The notes under the pieces: generated by a model
Database searches by the model: none
What the model was told of the DNA's origin: nothing
Seen by the model: only the letters and a program-made list of their open reading frames with translations
In this document: piece by piece, positions 54,882 to 64,000 of the stretch
How the letters are laid out: each line of letters starts with the position of its first letter
How positions within the stretch are numbered: the stretch's first letter is position 1
Translations under genes and position numbers: made by a program
Assembly: GCA_963750535.1 (NCBI GenBank)
Contig: CAVVRF010000027.1
Span: forward strand, 62,001-126,000
Direction of reading: 5' to 3'
Length of the DNA stretch: 64,000 nt
From: JAKFWF01 sp963750535
Lineage (GTDB): Bacteria > Pseudomonadota > Alphaproteobacteria > Rhizobiales > Hyphomicrobiaceae

Positions 54882-55301
54882 TCAGACGCCGAACTTCACC
54901 AGGCCGCGCTCGTCAATGCTCCACGCCGGATTCCAGGCGATTTCCCAGGCATGCTCGTCAGGATCGGCGATGTAGCCGCGATAGCCGCCGTGCGGCGGCT
55001 CGTCGGCGATCCGCAGGACGCGCCCGCCGTGGCGGGCCAGCCGCTCGATGGTCGGCGCCACCGCATCCCGCGTCGCGACGTTGTGCGCCAGGGCGAAGGC
55101 GCCGGGTCTCGCGAGCGCCCGTCCGATATCGGCGGAAAGCGATGCGTCGAGCCACGTGCCGAGGACCAGCCCGTTCATCTGGTAGAACACGATTTCCGGG
55201 TTCTCGAACACCGGCTGCCAGCCGAAGCCGTCGACGTAGAAGTGCCTGGATCGCGCCAAGTCGCGGATGCCCAGAGTGATCACGGAGATCTGTTGCTGCA
55301 T
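54882..55301 (-). CDS. VOC-family (glyoxalase-fold) protein
   Basis: A 139-residue single-domain vicinal-oxygen-chelate protein. QQQISVITLGIRDLARSRHF is the typical first repeat and GGYRGYIADPDEHAWEIAWN the second, carrying a likely metal-ligand glutamate. Such proteins include lactoylglutathione lyases, antibiotic-resistance proteins and extradiol dioxygenases; the sequence does not decide among them. The ATG at 55301 precedes MQQQISV; a longer start 33 bases upstream adds an unconserved tail. Confidence 0.8.
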   Translation of the reverse strand: MQQQISVITLGIRDLARSRHFYVDGFGWQPVFENPEIVFYQMNGLVLGTWLDASLSADIGRALARPGAFALAHNVATRDAVAPTIERLARHGGRVLRIADEPPHGGYRGYIADPDEHAWEIAWNPAWSIDERGLVKFGV

Positions 55302-55629
55302 GTTCCATACCCTTGCGTTTCCGGGATGCGGCATGCACCACGGATTACGTCAGGGGACTTGGCGCATTGCGCCAGCCAGGGCTCCACGCCGGGAGCGACC
55401 GGGCTAACCGAACCGGTCCGCCTTTTTAGACCCGCCGACGATAGCATATCGCCGCGGTCGAACAATTCGCTCGAGGCGCGCCCAAATCTGGCCGGCAGCA
55501 GCGCCAAAAGCGGCTGTTCCCGCCCGCCGCGAGCCCGCATTCCTGTTGATATGCAACCGTAACCCGGATGCAGCCGGCCTGTGGGGAAAGCGACTCGCCT
55601 AAGGATGATGCGCAGCAGGGGGATCGACC
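55302..55629. other. divergent intergenic region, no gene seen
   Basis: The 328 bases between the VOC gene and the phospholipase-C-like gene should carry both promoters. GACCGGGCTAACCGAACCGG at 55398-55417 is partly self-complementary, and CTTTTTAGACC follows, giving a weak terminator-like feature on the plus strand. No small gene or repeat was recognised. Confidence 0.4.
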
Positions 55630-57228
55630 ATGAGCTTGTTGTTCCGCATCGTCTACGCCGCGCATGCCAGCGGCACGCACCACAAGCTGGCGCTCGACGG
55701 CCTGCGTTCGCTCGACGGAGCGCAGGCGGAAGACTGGCGGCGACTGTTCCTGAAGCATGCCGAGCGGTTGATGGCCGGCTCGAAGGCGCCCGACGACACA
55801 TTCAAGGACTTCAAGAACCACGTCCTGCACGTCGATGACGACTATTGGGGCGGCGCGCCGGAGCTCGCCGTCGCCTGGTACGGCAAGACGGTCGCGGCGC
55901 TCGCCGCCGGCAACTGGGAGGACGCCGTATATTCGGCCGGCGTGCTGAGCCACTACTACACCGATCCGATCCACCCCTTTCATACCGGCCAGACCGAAGC
56001 CGAGAATGCCATCCATCGCGCGGTCGAATGGAGCATCAGCCGCTCGTACGACGACCTTCGGCGGCTGGGCGAGGAGCGCTTCGGCGACATCGAGGTGCCG
56101 TCCCGCGACGGGCCTGACTGGCTCAAGGCGATGGTGTGCGACGGCGCCGAATTCTCGCACCGCTACTATGGCAGGCTGATCGCGCATTACGACCTCACCC
56201 GCGGCGTCAGCGATCCGCCATCCGGTCTCGACCGTGTCGCCCGCAGCACCGTCGCCGAGCTGTTGATCTACGCCGCGACCGGCTTCGGCCGGATCCTGCA
56301 GCGGGCCATCGACGAGGCCCAGGTGGCGCCACCGCAGGTATCGCTGACGCTCGATACGGTGATGGCGGCGGTCAGGATTCCAGCCAAGACCCTCGCCAAG
56401 CGGCTGCGCAATGCCGAGGATCGCGCCATCGTCGAGGCGATGTACGACGAGTTGACGAAGCTCGGCCGCGTCGACGCGACCCTGCCCGAGGACGACCGCA
56501 CGGTGCGCGACCTTCACGCCAGGGAGGTACTGGCGCCGAAGCAAGCCAAGCGGGCCGCGGCGCGGGCGCAACGGCTCGCGACCGTCGACAAGCCGGCGCT
56601 CTCGAGCCTGCCGCCGGCGGCGCGGCGAATGACGGCACCCGAGGCCGAAGCCACGGCTGCCACGCCGGCTCCGCTGCCGGTTGCGGCAACGCGTCCGGCG
56701 CCGCCGCCGCGCTCGCAGCCGCCCGTCGCCTCGCATGCACTTGCAGCGCTGAAGCCGTCCCCGCAATCCGCGCAACCGCCGGCACCAGGTCATGCCGCTG
56801 CGCGTAGCTACCTCGCCGCCGGCGATCCGCTCGAAGCGGCGCCGTCGATCGGCCCGCGGATGGCCGAGCGCCTGGCCGAGCTGGGCCTCGTCACGGTCGG
56901 TGATTTCCTTGCCGCCGATCCGGCCAAGACCGCGGCGCGGCTGCGTGATCATCGCATCAGCGACATGGTGATCGACGTGTGGCAATGCCAGGCGCGGCTG
57001 GTGATCGAGATCGCCGGACTGCGCGGCACCCACGCGCAGCTGCTCACCGGCGCGGGCTACCGGACCACCGGGGCCGTCGCCGCCGCCGATCCAGGGAAAT
57101 TATCCGCCGACCTGTTGCGCTTCGCGGCGTCGAGCGAAGGCCGCAGACTGCTGCGCGACGGTGGGCCGCCGGATATTCAGAAGGTCAAGGCGTGGACGGT
57201 GATGGCGCGCATGGTCCAGGCGGCGTGA
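55630..57228 (+). CDS. zinc-dependent phospholipase-C-like domain fused to a DUF4332 helix-hairpin-helix domain
   Basis: A 532-residue two-domain protein. Residues 1-260 resemble the zinc-dependent phospholipase C/S1-P1 nuclease fold: YAAHASGTHHKLALDGL, NHVLHVDDDYWGGAPELAVA, and SHYYTDPIHPFHTGQTEAEN with several His/Asp metal-ligand candidates. Residues 330-395 are a Pro/Ala-rich linker. Residues 400-532 are a DUF4332 helix-hairpin-helix module (IGPRMAERLAELGLVTVGDF, LLTGAGYRTTGAVAAADPGK). No signal peptide precedes it, unlike secreted phospholipases, so it probably works in the cytoplasm; HhH domains commonly bind DNA. The activity is not established. Confidence 0.72.
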   Translation: MSLLFRIVYAAHASGTHHKLALDGLRSLDGAQAEDWRRLFLKHAERLMAGSKAPDDTFKDFKNHVLHVDDDYWGGAPELAVAWYGKTVAALAAGNWEDAVYSAGVLSHYYTDPIHPFHTGQTEAENAIHRAVEWSISRSYDDLRRLGEERFGDIEVPSRDGPDWLKAMVCDGAEFSHRYYGRLIAHYDLTRGVSDPPSGLDRVARSTVAELLIYAATGFGRILQRAIDEAQVAPPQVSLTLDTVMAAVRIPAKTLAKRLRNAEDRAIVEAMYDELTKLGRVDATLPEDDRTVRDLHAREVLAPKQAKRAAARAQRLATVDKPALSSLPPAARRMTAPEAEATAATPAPLPVAATRPAPPPRSQPPVASHALAALKPSPQSAQPPAPGHAAARSYLAAGDPLEAAPSIGPRMAERLAELGLVTVGDFLAADPAKTAARLRDHRISDMVIDVWQCQARLVIEIAGLRGTHAQLLTGAGYRTTGAVAAADPGKLSADLLRFAASSEGRRLLRDGGPPDIQKVKAWTVMARMVQAA

Positions 57229-57247
57229 GCGCGATCGCGTCGCTGGT

Positions 57248-57571
57248 TCAGCCCTTCTTCGGCCCGTAGAACAGCACCCAGGTCGCGAAGTCGTCGGTGA
57301 ACTCCTTGAAGCGGTGCTTGTCGCCGGCGGCGGCGAACAGGGCGTCGCCCGCGGCGAAGGCGAAGGTTGCGCCGTTGCGCTCGAATACGCCCCGGCCGGA
57401 GATGACGAAATACAACTCGTCGCGGTCGTGCGGCGTCTGCGGGTCGCTGCCCTTGGGCGCGTAGTGGCGCACCTCGATATCCTCGTTGCTCAGCGCCACC
57501 CTCGACAGGCCACTCGGCGAGACCGGCCAGCCGACCATGTCGTCCGATGAAAAGCGGGTGGGCGTGGACAT
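57248..57571 (-). CDS. small cupin-domain protein
   Basis: A 107-residue single cupin. RHYAPKGSDPQTPHDRDELY holds the first metal motif (His and Glu) and FAAGDALFAAAGDKHRFKEF the second. The ATG at 57571 gives MSTPTRFSSDDMVGW; the frame is open far upstream, but that part overlaps the neighbouring MFS gene in another frame. It lies just downstream of the MFS gene on the same strand and may be co-transcribed. The ligand is unknown. Confidence 0.8.
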   Translation of the reverse strand: MSTPTRFSSDDMVGWPVSPSGLSRVALSNEDIEVRHYAPKGSDPQTPHDRDELYFVISGRGVFERNGATFAFAAGDALFAAAGDKHRFKEFTDDFATWVLFYGPKKG

Positions 57572-57615
57572 CCTGGGCGCTCCCTGGCTGGCGACGTTCC
57601 GTCGCTCGATTGGAC

Positions 57616-58884
57616 TTACGAGCCGCTGGCACCGGGTGCCGGGCCGATGATGTTGCCGGCCGGCTCGCGGCGATCGCCACGTTTGCGGATCAGCTTGCGC
57701 AGTCCTAGGAACAGCGCGAGCCCGCAGCTGAGGCCGGCCGCCGATACGAATAGCATATCGTAGCCAAAGCGCTCCATCAGCAACGAGGCCGCCAGCGGCC
57801 CGACCGCCGCGCCGATCCCCCACAGCAGGAGCAGCGTGCTCGACCAGCCGATGCGCTGGGCATCGGTGGCGATATCGTTGGCATGCGCGACCGCCAATAG
57901 ATAGAGCGCCGCCGGCGCGCCACCCCACAGCGTCGTCAGCAGCATGATCCAGCCGAAGCCCGGCAGCGTCGGCAGCAGGTAGACGAGCGACAATGCCGCC
58001 GTCGCCAGTGCCGACATCGCCATCATCGTGCGCCGGCCGTAGCGGTCGGACAGATGCGAGAACGGGATCTGGAACAGCAGGCCGCCGAGCGGGATCGCGG
58101 CGAGCAGCAGCGCCACCTGATCGACGGTCAGTCCCCGCGCCAGCGCATAGAGTGGCAGCAGCGCCGGCCCCGCCGTGCCAATCAGGCCGTGCACCAGCGC
58201 GGCGGCGGCCGCTGCCGGTGCGCTGACCGGCAGGTCGGTGAGGCTCGGGCCGGACTTGGCGCCGATCACCGGGGCCGCGCCCGGCATCGCCAGCGCCGGC
58301 CATGGCGATGCCAGGTAGGCGACGACCGCTGCCAGCAGCAGCAGGCTCGAAGCCGGATCGACCACGGTCAGCGCGGCTTGGCCGAGGGCGAACGCCAGCC
58401 GGCTCAGCACCATGTAGATGCCGAACACCCGGGCGCGGTTGGCGGTGGTGGCCGCGGTCGCGAGCCACGCCTCGATCAGCACCAGCAGGCTCGCCATCGC
58501 GAAGCCCGCAAGGCCGCGTGCGATCGCCCATGCCAGCGTGGTCGAGGTTGCGAGCAGGAGCAGCGTCGTCGCGGCATTGGCGAATGCCAGGACCAAGATT
58601 GCGCGCCCGGCACCGAGCGCGTTGATCAGCGGCGCGGCTGCTATGCAGCCGGCGAGGAAGCCGATCGAGAAGGTGCTCGTCACCCAGCCTATCACCGACG
58701 GCGGCAGGCCGCCCTGGGCAAGCTTGATCGGCACCACCGCATTGACCACGCCGCCGCCGAGCTGGAACACGCCGACGATCAACAGCAGCAGAGTGATGAT
58801 CCGCGCCGCCGCGTGGGCGGACCGGTCATCGCCCGGCAGCGGGACCGCGGCCGTTGGTGTGGCCGCGATTACCTTGTCGTTCAC
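57616..58884 (-). CDS. MFS transporter
   Basis: A 422-residue protein with twelve predicted helices: IITLLLLIVGVFQLGGGVVN, VTSTFSIGFLAGCIAAAPLI and, after the central loop, LPLYALARGLTVDQVALLLA and the family motif HLSDRYGRRTMMAMSALATA. It resembles the YcaD/UMF2-type MFS group, whose substrates are mostly unknown. The GTG at 58884 is chosen because GGAGATCGGAAG precedes it. It is divergent from the M24 gene, 149 bases away. Confidence 0.85.
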   Translation of the reverse strand: MNDKVIAATPTAAVPLPGDDRSAHAAARIITLLLLIVGVFQLGGGVVNAVVPIKLAQGGLPPSVIGWVTSTFSIGFLAGCIAAAPLINALGAGRAILVLAFANAATTLLLLATSTTLAWAIARGLAGFAMASLLVLIEAWLATAATTANRARVFGIYMVLSRLAFALGQAALTVVDPASSLLLLAAVVAYLASPWPALAMPGAAPVIGAKSGPSLTDLPVSAPAAAAAALVHGLIGTAGPALLPLYALARGLTVDQVALLLAAIPLGGLLFQIPFSHLSDRYGRRTMMAMSALATAALSLVYLLPTLPGFGWIMLLTTLWGGAPAALYLLAVAHANDIATDAQRIGWSSTLLLLWGIGAAVGPLAASLLMERFGYDMLFVSAAGLSCGLALFLGLRKLIRKRGDRREPAGNIIGPAPGASGS

Positions 58885-59033
58885 CTTCCGATCTCCCTCG
58901 CCGCCCCCAATATCGCAGGCCAGGATACCTGCGCCGCCGTCGCCAGCTCTCGACAACGAAGGCAATTGCCACTCAAATTGAGCAACGGGCAAGGCGCCGA
59001 GGGTCGGCGCAGCAGGTGCGGAGGTATGCGCCA

Positions 59034-60288
59034 ATGGCCGAGATCTTCAAGGATGTGCGCAAGAAGGAATACCTGAACGCGGAAGGCGCGGATAAACCGC
59101 TGAAAAGTCCGATTCCGCATCGCGTCGCTCGAGAAGGCCCGCGCCTGGCGCAAGCGGCGACTGGTCGAAAAGGTCAACGAGCACGATTGCGCGGCGATCC
59201 TGCTCTACGATCCGCTCAACATCCGCTACGCGCTCGACGTCTCGAACATGCAGCTGTGGATGACGCACAATCCGTCGCACTACGCCATCGTTTGCGCCGA
59301 CGGGCACGGCATCGCATTCGAATACGGCAAGTCGGAGCACCTGGCGCAAGGTATCGCGACCGTGGACGAGGTGCGCACCGCCCGCTCGTGGTTCTATTTC
59401 TCGGCGGGCAACCGGCTGCCGGAGCGCGTCGAAGCCTGGGCCGACGAGATCGCCGAGATCGTTCGCGAGCGCGGCGGGCACAAGAACATGCGGCTTGCCG
59501 TCGACAAGCTGGAGCCGCTCGGCGTCGATGCCCTGCGCAAGCGCGGCGTCACGCTGGTCGAGGGCCAGGAGCTGACCGAGCACGCGCGCAAGATCAAGTC
59601 GGCCGAGGAGCTGGAGCTGATGCGCTGGACCATTCGCGTCTGCGAGGCCGGCATGGCGCGGATGTACGAGCATTCGCTCGCCGGCAAGACCGAGAACGAG
59701 ATCTGGGCCGAGCTGCATTTCGAGAACATCCGCTCCGGCGGCGAATGGATCGAGACGCGGCTGCTCGCCTGCGGGCCGCGCACCAATCCGTGGTTCCAGG
59801 AATGCTCGGACTACGTCTGCCGGCAGGGCGAGATGCTGTCGTTCGACACCGATCTGATCGGCCCCTACGGCTATTGCGCCGACCTGTCCAGGTCATGGAC
59901 CATCGGCCACACGCGAATGTCGCCGAAGCAGCGCGAGCTCTATCGTGTCGCGCGCGACCAGATCGATCACAATCTCGGCGTGGTGCGCGGCGGCATGACC
60001 ATCGCCGAGTTCAACGACAAGAGCTGGCGGATCCCGGAGAAGTACCAGTCGCGGCGCTATTCCGTCGCCATGCACGGGGTCGGGCTGTGCGACGAGTGGC
60101 CGTCGGTGCCGACCCACGTCGATTTCGCGCGAGCCTTCCAGGCAACGCTGGAGCCAGGCATGTGCGTATGCATCGAGAGCCTGATCGGCGAGGAGAAGGA
60201 CAGCGAGTGCATCAAGCTCGAGACGCAAGTGCTGCTGACCGAGACGGGCTGCGTGCGGCTCGACAGCTTCCCGTGGGAGGAGGTCTGA
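59034..60288 (+). CDS. DddP-like M24-family metalloenzyme, frameshifted as given
   Basis: About 417 residues when joined. The C-terminal pita-bread domain has the M24 metal ligands: FDTDLIGPYGYCADLSRSW (three Asp), YSVAMHGVGLCDEWP (His), CVCIESLIGEEKD (Glu) and CIKLETQVLLTE (Glu). A Tyr five residues before the His and the FDTDLIG and HGVGLCDEWP stretches resemble the DMSP lyase DddP, as I recall its sequence, more than Xaa-Pro peptidases. The start MAEIFKDVRKKEYLNAEGAD has GGAGG upstream. An extra C at about 59109 shifts the frame; removing it gives LKSRFRIASLEKARAWRKRR. The substrate is unproven: DMSP or a peptide are both possible. Confidence 0.78.
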
Positions 60289-60302
60289 GAGCCTGTCCGG
60301 GG

Positions 60303-61134
60303 TCAGACCGCCTTGGCGATGATCTCGACCGGCCCGACCGTGCCTTGCTGCAGCATGGCCAGCAGGTTGTCGAACTTGCGCTGCCAGTCCGGTCCGCGAT
60401 GATCGAGGACGGGCGCCGAGCCGGCCTGGGTGCGGCTTGCGATCTTCGCCACGAAGTCCAGCGCCGCGGCGAGGCGGTTGCGCTCGGCCGACGATCTCGA
60501 AGCCGGCGGCGACAAGGTTGCCGCGGTAGTCGTCCGGGGTCTCGACGAAACTCGTATCGGCGTGGCTCGACCACGGCACCGGGAATTGCAGCGGGCCATC
60601 GGACAATCGCATCACATCGTAGACGCCGAATATCGCACCCGGCCGGACGACCCTGCGCACCTGCCCGAACAGGCGCGGCTTGTCGTTGATGTTCATGCCG
60701 ACATGGATCATGTAGGCGCCGTCGAAGGTGCCATCCGCGAACGGCAGATCGAGAACGCTGCCCTGATGGAACGTCGTTGCCGAGGCGAGCCCCACACGTT
60801 GCGAGAGATTTCGAGCGACCTCGACAAATTCCGGCGTCAGGTCGACGCCGGTCACGGTCGCCCCCTTGGCGAAGGCGCACGCACGCGCCGGTCCGCCGAG
60901 CCCCGAGCCGACATCGAGCAGATGCATTCCCTTGGCGAAGCCGCACTGGTCGAACAAGGCGAGCGAGGCGGGACGGCCACCGAGATGCAACTCGTCGACC
61001 AGCGCCAGATCGTCGACGGTCAGCGCCGCCGGGTCCTTGCCGAGCTTAACCAGCGATCTGTCGATGGCGGCTGCCAGTGCACCGTGCGAATAGTGGCGCT
61101 GCAACTCGCGGTCGATTGCCTGATGATCGCTCAC
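60303..61134 (-). CDS. SAM-dependent methyltransferase, frameshifted as given
   Basis: About 277 residues when joined. Class I methyltransferase motifs: HLLDVGSGLGGPARACA (SAM-binding loop), TVTGVDLTPEFVEVARNLSQ and GAYMIHVGMNINDKPRLF. The C-terminal part continues in another frame (RLAAALDFVAKIASRTQAGS to VEIIAKAV); an extra C in GGCCGAG at about 60487 accounts for it. It resembles Ubi/sterol-type small-molecule methyltransferases. The GTG start at 61134 overlaps the ABC ATPase stop (GTGA), so translation is coupled to the peptide transporter operon. Substrate unknown. Confidence 0.82.
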
Positions 61135-63174
61135 GTGCTCAACTCCAGGTGACATTCGATCAGGTGCTCGCCGAACCGGCGCACGGGTGGCGGCTCGCGC
61201 TCGCACAAGCCGTCGATCTTGCGGGGACAGCGGCTGGCGAACACGCAGCCGGCCGGTCGTTGCGTCGGGCTCGGCATCTGGCCCGACAGCACGATCGCCG
61301 GGGCCGGGGCGTCGGGGTCGGGCCTGGGGGCGGCTTCGAGCAGCGCCTCGGTGTAGGGATGAAATGGCGGGCTTAAGACCTGCGCCGCCGGGCCGTATTC
61401 GACCACCCGGCCCAGATACATCACGGCGACCCAATCGGCCATGTGCCGCACCAGGCCCAGGTCATGGCTGATCAGAACCAGCGCCAGGTCGCCGCCGGCC
61501 AGCAGGTCTTCCAGCAGATTGACGATCGCCGCCTGCACCGAGACGTCGAGGGCGGAGACCGGTTCGTCGGCAATGATCAGGTCGGGCTCGCCGGCAAGCG
61601 CGCGGGCGACGGCGACGCGCTGGCGCTGTCCGCCTGAAAGCTGATGCGGCTTGCGCGCCAGCAGGTCGAGCGGCAGCCGCACGCGTTCGAGCAGTCGCGC
61701 GACCTCGATGCGAGCCGCGCTCCGCGACAGGCCGCGCTGCTTGCGCAGCGGACGCGACAGCGCGTACTCGATGGTGTGACTGGGATTGAGCGTCGCATCG
61801 GGGTTCTGGAACACCATCTGCACACGTCTGCGGACGTCCGGCGGCCGCTGATCGACGGCGACATTGGCGATGTCGGTGGTGGCAGCCGCGACGTTGAGCT
61901 TGACGCTGCCGGAGCTGGCCGGGACGAGGCCGCTCACCACCTTGGCGAGGGTGGATTTGCCGGAGCCGCTTTCGCCGACGATCGCGAGCGTGCCGCCGGC
62001 CCTGGCCGTCATGCTGGCGTCGGAGAGCGCGTAGATCGCCCGGCCGGATTTGAAGCCGAACCGGCCGGCGAGGTCATAGCGCTTGGAGAGCCGTTCGAGG
62101 GCGAGCAGCACCCGTCCCTGTCCCGGCGCCGTCGCCGATCGCGCGGCGGCCCCGATGCTGGGCACGGCGGACGCTACCACCGCAAGGCGGCTGCAGCGGG
62201 CAAGGTGCGAGCCGCCGACGACGACCGGGGCAAGCGCGATCGGCTTCGTCTCGCACAGGGCTGGATCGACATAGGCGCAGCGCGGTGCGAACGCGCAGCC
62301 GGTCCGCGCCCGGTCGGCGGCCGTCAGCGTGCCTTCGATCGGCGATAGTCGCCGGTGCGAGCCGGTCGCGGCACCGCCGTGGTCGGGCAGCGCCGCCAGC
62401 AAGCCCCGCGTATAGGGATGGGCCGGCGCCTTGAACACGTCGCGGATGGTGCCGGTCTCGACCAGCCGGCCGGCATAGAGCACCCCGATCCGGTCGCACA
62501 GCCGCGCGACCGTGCCGAGGTTGTGGCTGATGAACAGGATCGCGGTGCCGAACCTTCGCCTGAGCTCGCGCACCAGCTCCAGGATTGCCGCCTCGATCGT
62601 CACGTCGAGGCCGGTGGTCGGCTCGTCCATGATCAGCAGCGCCGGCTCGGCCATCAGCGCCATGGCGATCACAACCCGCTGCTGCTGCCCGCCGGAGAGC
62701 TGGTGCGGATAGCGCTCCATCATCGCCTCGGCGTCGGCGAGGCGCACCTCGCCCAGCATTGCGATAGCGCGGGCGCGCGCCCTGGCCGGATCGGTCTCGC
62801 CGTGCAGCAGCGGCACTTCCATCAGCTGGCGGCCGATGGTCATCACCGGATTCAAGCTCGACATCGGGTCCTGGTAGACCATGGCGAGGCGGTTGCCGCG
62901 CAGTGGTTCTGCAGCTCGGCCGCTCCCATGGCGGCGACGTCGCGGCCCTCGAACAGGATGCGGCCGTTGGCAACGGCGAGGCCGCGCCGAGATAGCGCAT
63001 GATGGCGAGCGCCACCGTCGACTTGCCGCAACCGGATTCGCCGACGAGACCCATCGCCTCGCCGGGCGCGACCGTGAAGCTGACATCGTGGAGAATGCGG
63101 CTCACCCCCTGCCGCCCGCGGGCTTCGACAGTCAGGCCATCGAGGGTCAGGATCGGTTGCACGGCATCACGCAT
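61131..63174 (-). CDS. double-cassette oligopeptide ABC transporter ATPase (DppDF/GsiA type), with frameshifts as given
   Basis: About 681 residues carrying two ABC modules. Module 1: GLVGESGCGKSTVALAIMRY, LSGGQQQRVVIAMALMAEPA, LLIMDEPTTGLD, and a C-terminal cysteine-bearing oligopeptide domain (ARTGCAFAPRCAYVDPALC). Module 2: LAIVGESGSGKSTLAKVVSG, LSGGQRQRVAVARALAGEPD, LIIADEPVSALD and AGCVFASRCPRKIDGLCERE. These oligo_HPY-type tails bind an Fe-S cluster in some relatives. Two apparent one-base deletions, near 62985 and near 62907, break module 1; reading across them gives GLAVANGRILFEGRDVAAM and PLRGNRLAMVYQDPM. The permease lies upstream and a methyltransferase downstream, both overlapping or adjacent. 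Confidence 0.88.
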
Positions 63175-64000
63175 CCTGACCGGACTCCTTGAGCCCGGTC
63201 GCCAGGAAGTTGAAGCCGATCACCAGGCTCGAGATCGCGAGACAGGGGATCAGCGTCATGTGCGGGAAGACGAACAGCATGCCGTACGTCTCCTTCACCA
63301 TGCCGCCCCAGTCCGGATCGGGCGGCGGCAGGCCGACGCCCGAGGAAGCCCAGCACGCCGATGGCGATGGTGGTGTAGCCGAGGCGCAGGAAGAAATCGA
63401 CGATCAGCGGCCCGCGCACGTTGGGCAGGATCTCGACCAGCATGATGTAGAGCGTGCTCTCGCCACGCATCCGGGCGGCGGCGACATAGTCGCGGTTCTT
63501 CACGTCGAGCGTCACGGCACGGACGATGCGGGCGATGATCGGCGCCGAGGTCAGCCCGATGACGGCGATGATGTTGAAGGCGGAGGCGCCGAACTTGGCG
63601 ATGATGATCAGGTAGAGGATGATTTTCGGGAACGCCAGCAGCGTGTCGCCGACCCGCATGATCAGGGCATCGATCCAGCCGCCGCGATAGCCGGCGAGCA
63701 GCCCGAGCAGCGAGCCCAGGACCGCCGCGCATATTACCGCCGTGGGCGCGACGGTCAGCACGGTGCGCGCGCCGTAGACGATGCGCGCCCACATGTCGCG
63801 GCCGAGATTGTCGACGCCGAGCCAGTGCTCGCTCGACGGGTAGGGCTCGACGATCAGCAGCGGGTTGACCTTGTTCGGCGGATAGAACGTGATCCATGGC
63901 GCGAGCACCGCGCACAGCGCCCAGAACAAGATGATCGATGCGCCGATGGTCGCCACCGGCGAGGCGGTGATCGAGTGCCACAGCAGGGCCAGCCAGCCGC
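63167..64000 (-). CDS. oligopeptide ABC transporter permease, DppC type, 5' partial and frameshifted as given
   Basis: About 277 residues are visible; the 5' end runs off the right edge of the window. Membrane segments ASIILFWALCAVLAPWITFY and VICAAVLGSLLGLLAGYRGG and the EAA-type loop VAAARMRGESTLYIMLVEIL identify a DppC/OppC permease. GADNLGRD-like SEHWLGVDNLGRDMWARIVY is the usual N-terminal signature. An extra G at about 63338 (in CTCGGGCGTCGG) shifts the frame; removing it restores GFLGVGLPPPDPDWGGMVKE, ending FNFLATGLKESGQDA at 63167. It overlaps the ATPase start. Substrate-binding protein and DppB are presumably further right. Confidence 0.9.

Noticed and set aside
1..64000. prophage, insertion sequence or genomic island
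   Set aside because: No transposase, integrase, phage structural gene or attachment-site repeat was recognised, and composition looks even throughout.

Overview
The window is about 64 kb of high-GC chromosome from an alphaproteobacterium. Four things support the class: tolC followed by popZ and valS; dgt-argS-SPOR protein-nagZ-scpA-scpB with erpA-xthA divergent to it; the periplasmic glucan pair opgD-opgH; and a very long coiled-coil protein resembling the growth-pole-ring protein of Hyphomicrobiales. The order (Hyphomicrobiales or a Rhodospirillales/Reyranella-type lineage) cannot be settled by reading alone. Content is mostly core chromosomal. I found no insertion sequence, prophage, CRISPR array, tRNA or rRNA.

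Layout. 1-12.7 kb: edge of a cytidylate-kinase-like gene, an Fe-S protein overlapping a TMEM175 channel gene, an M20 amidohydrolase, pgk-gph, ccdA-thiD, a small exported protein, a possible small-RNA locus with a strong bidirectional terminator, a FadL-type porin, a PLP-dependent dehydratase and an MFS transporter. 12.7-23 kb: the 1035-residue coiled-coil protein with four near-identical 66-bp repeats, an Hpt protein, ferredoxin and its probable NAD(P)H reductase, a palindromic intergenic repeat, a CelD/GNAT-type protein, small membrane proteins and lipoproteins, a CoxE-like VWA protein and a 68-residue LuxR-type HTH protein. 23-36.5 kb: opgD-opgH, ycjX-ycjF, two paralogous tolC genes flanking a fused transporter/spermidine-synthase-like protein, a UPF0173 hydrolase and ruvX. 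36.7-45.8 kb: popZ, valS, a DUF2939 protein, ilvD, a Sel1-type protein, xthA and erpA. 45.8-55.3 kb: dgt, argS, a SPOR cell-division protein, nagZ, scpA, scpB, an orphan ABC ATPase and a VOC protein. 55.6-64 kb: a phospholipase-C-like/DUF4332 fusion, a cupin, an MFS transporter, a DddP-like M24 enzyme, and part of an oligopeptide ABC transporter operon ending in a methyltransferase.

Functionally the window mixes translation (valS, argS), carbon and amino-acid metabolism (pgk, gph, ilvD, dehydratase), Fe-S handling (erpA, ferredoxin and reductase, 4Fe-4S protein), envelope biogenesis (opgD-opgH, two tolC, fadL, SPOR protein, nagZ) and chromosome or pole organisation (scpAB, popZ, growth-pole-ring-like protein).

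A technical point affects the annotation. At least eight genes whose two halves are both well conserved are broken by single-base indels (fadL, opgD, the first tolC, popZ, ilvD twice, the M24 gene, the methyltransferase, the ABC ATPase twice, the ABC permease). Nearly all sit in runs of 2-4 identical bases. I read these as probable sequencing or assembly errors rather than pseudogenes and give the whole span as one CDS, noting each break.
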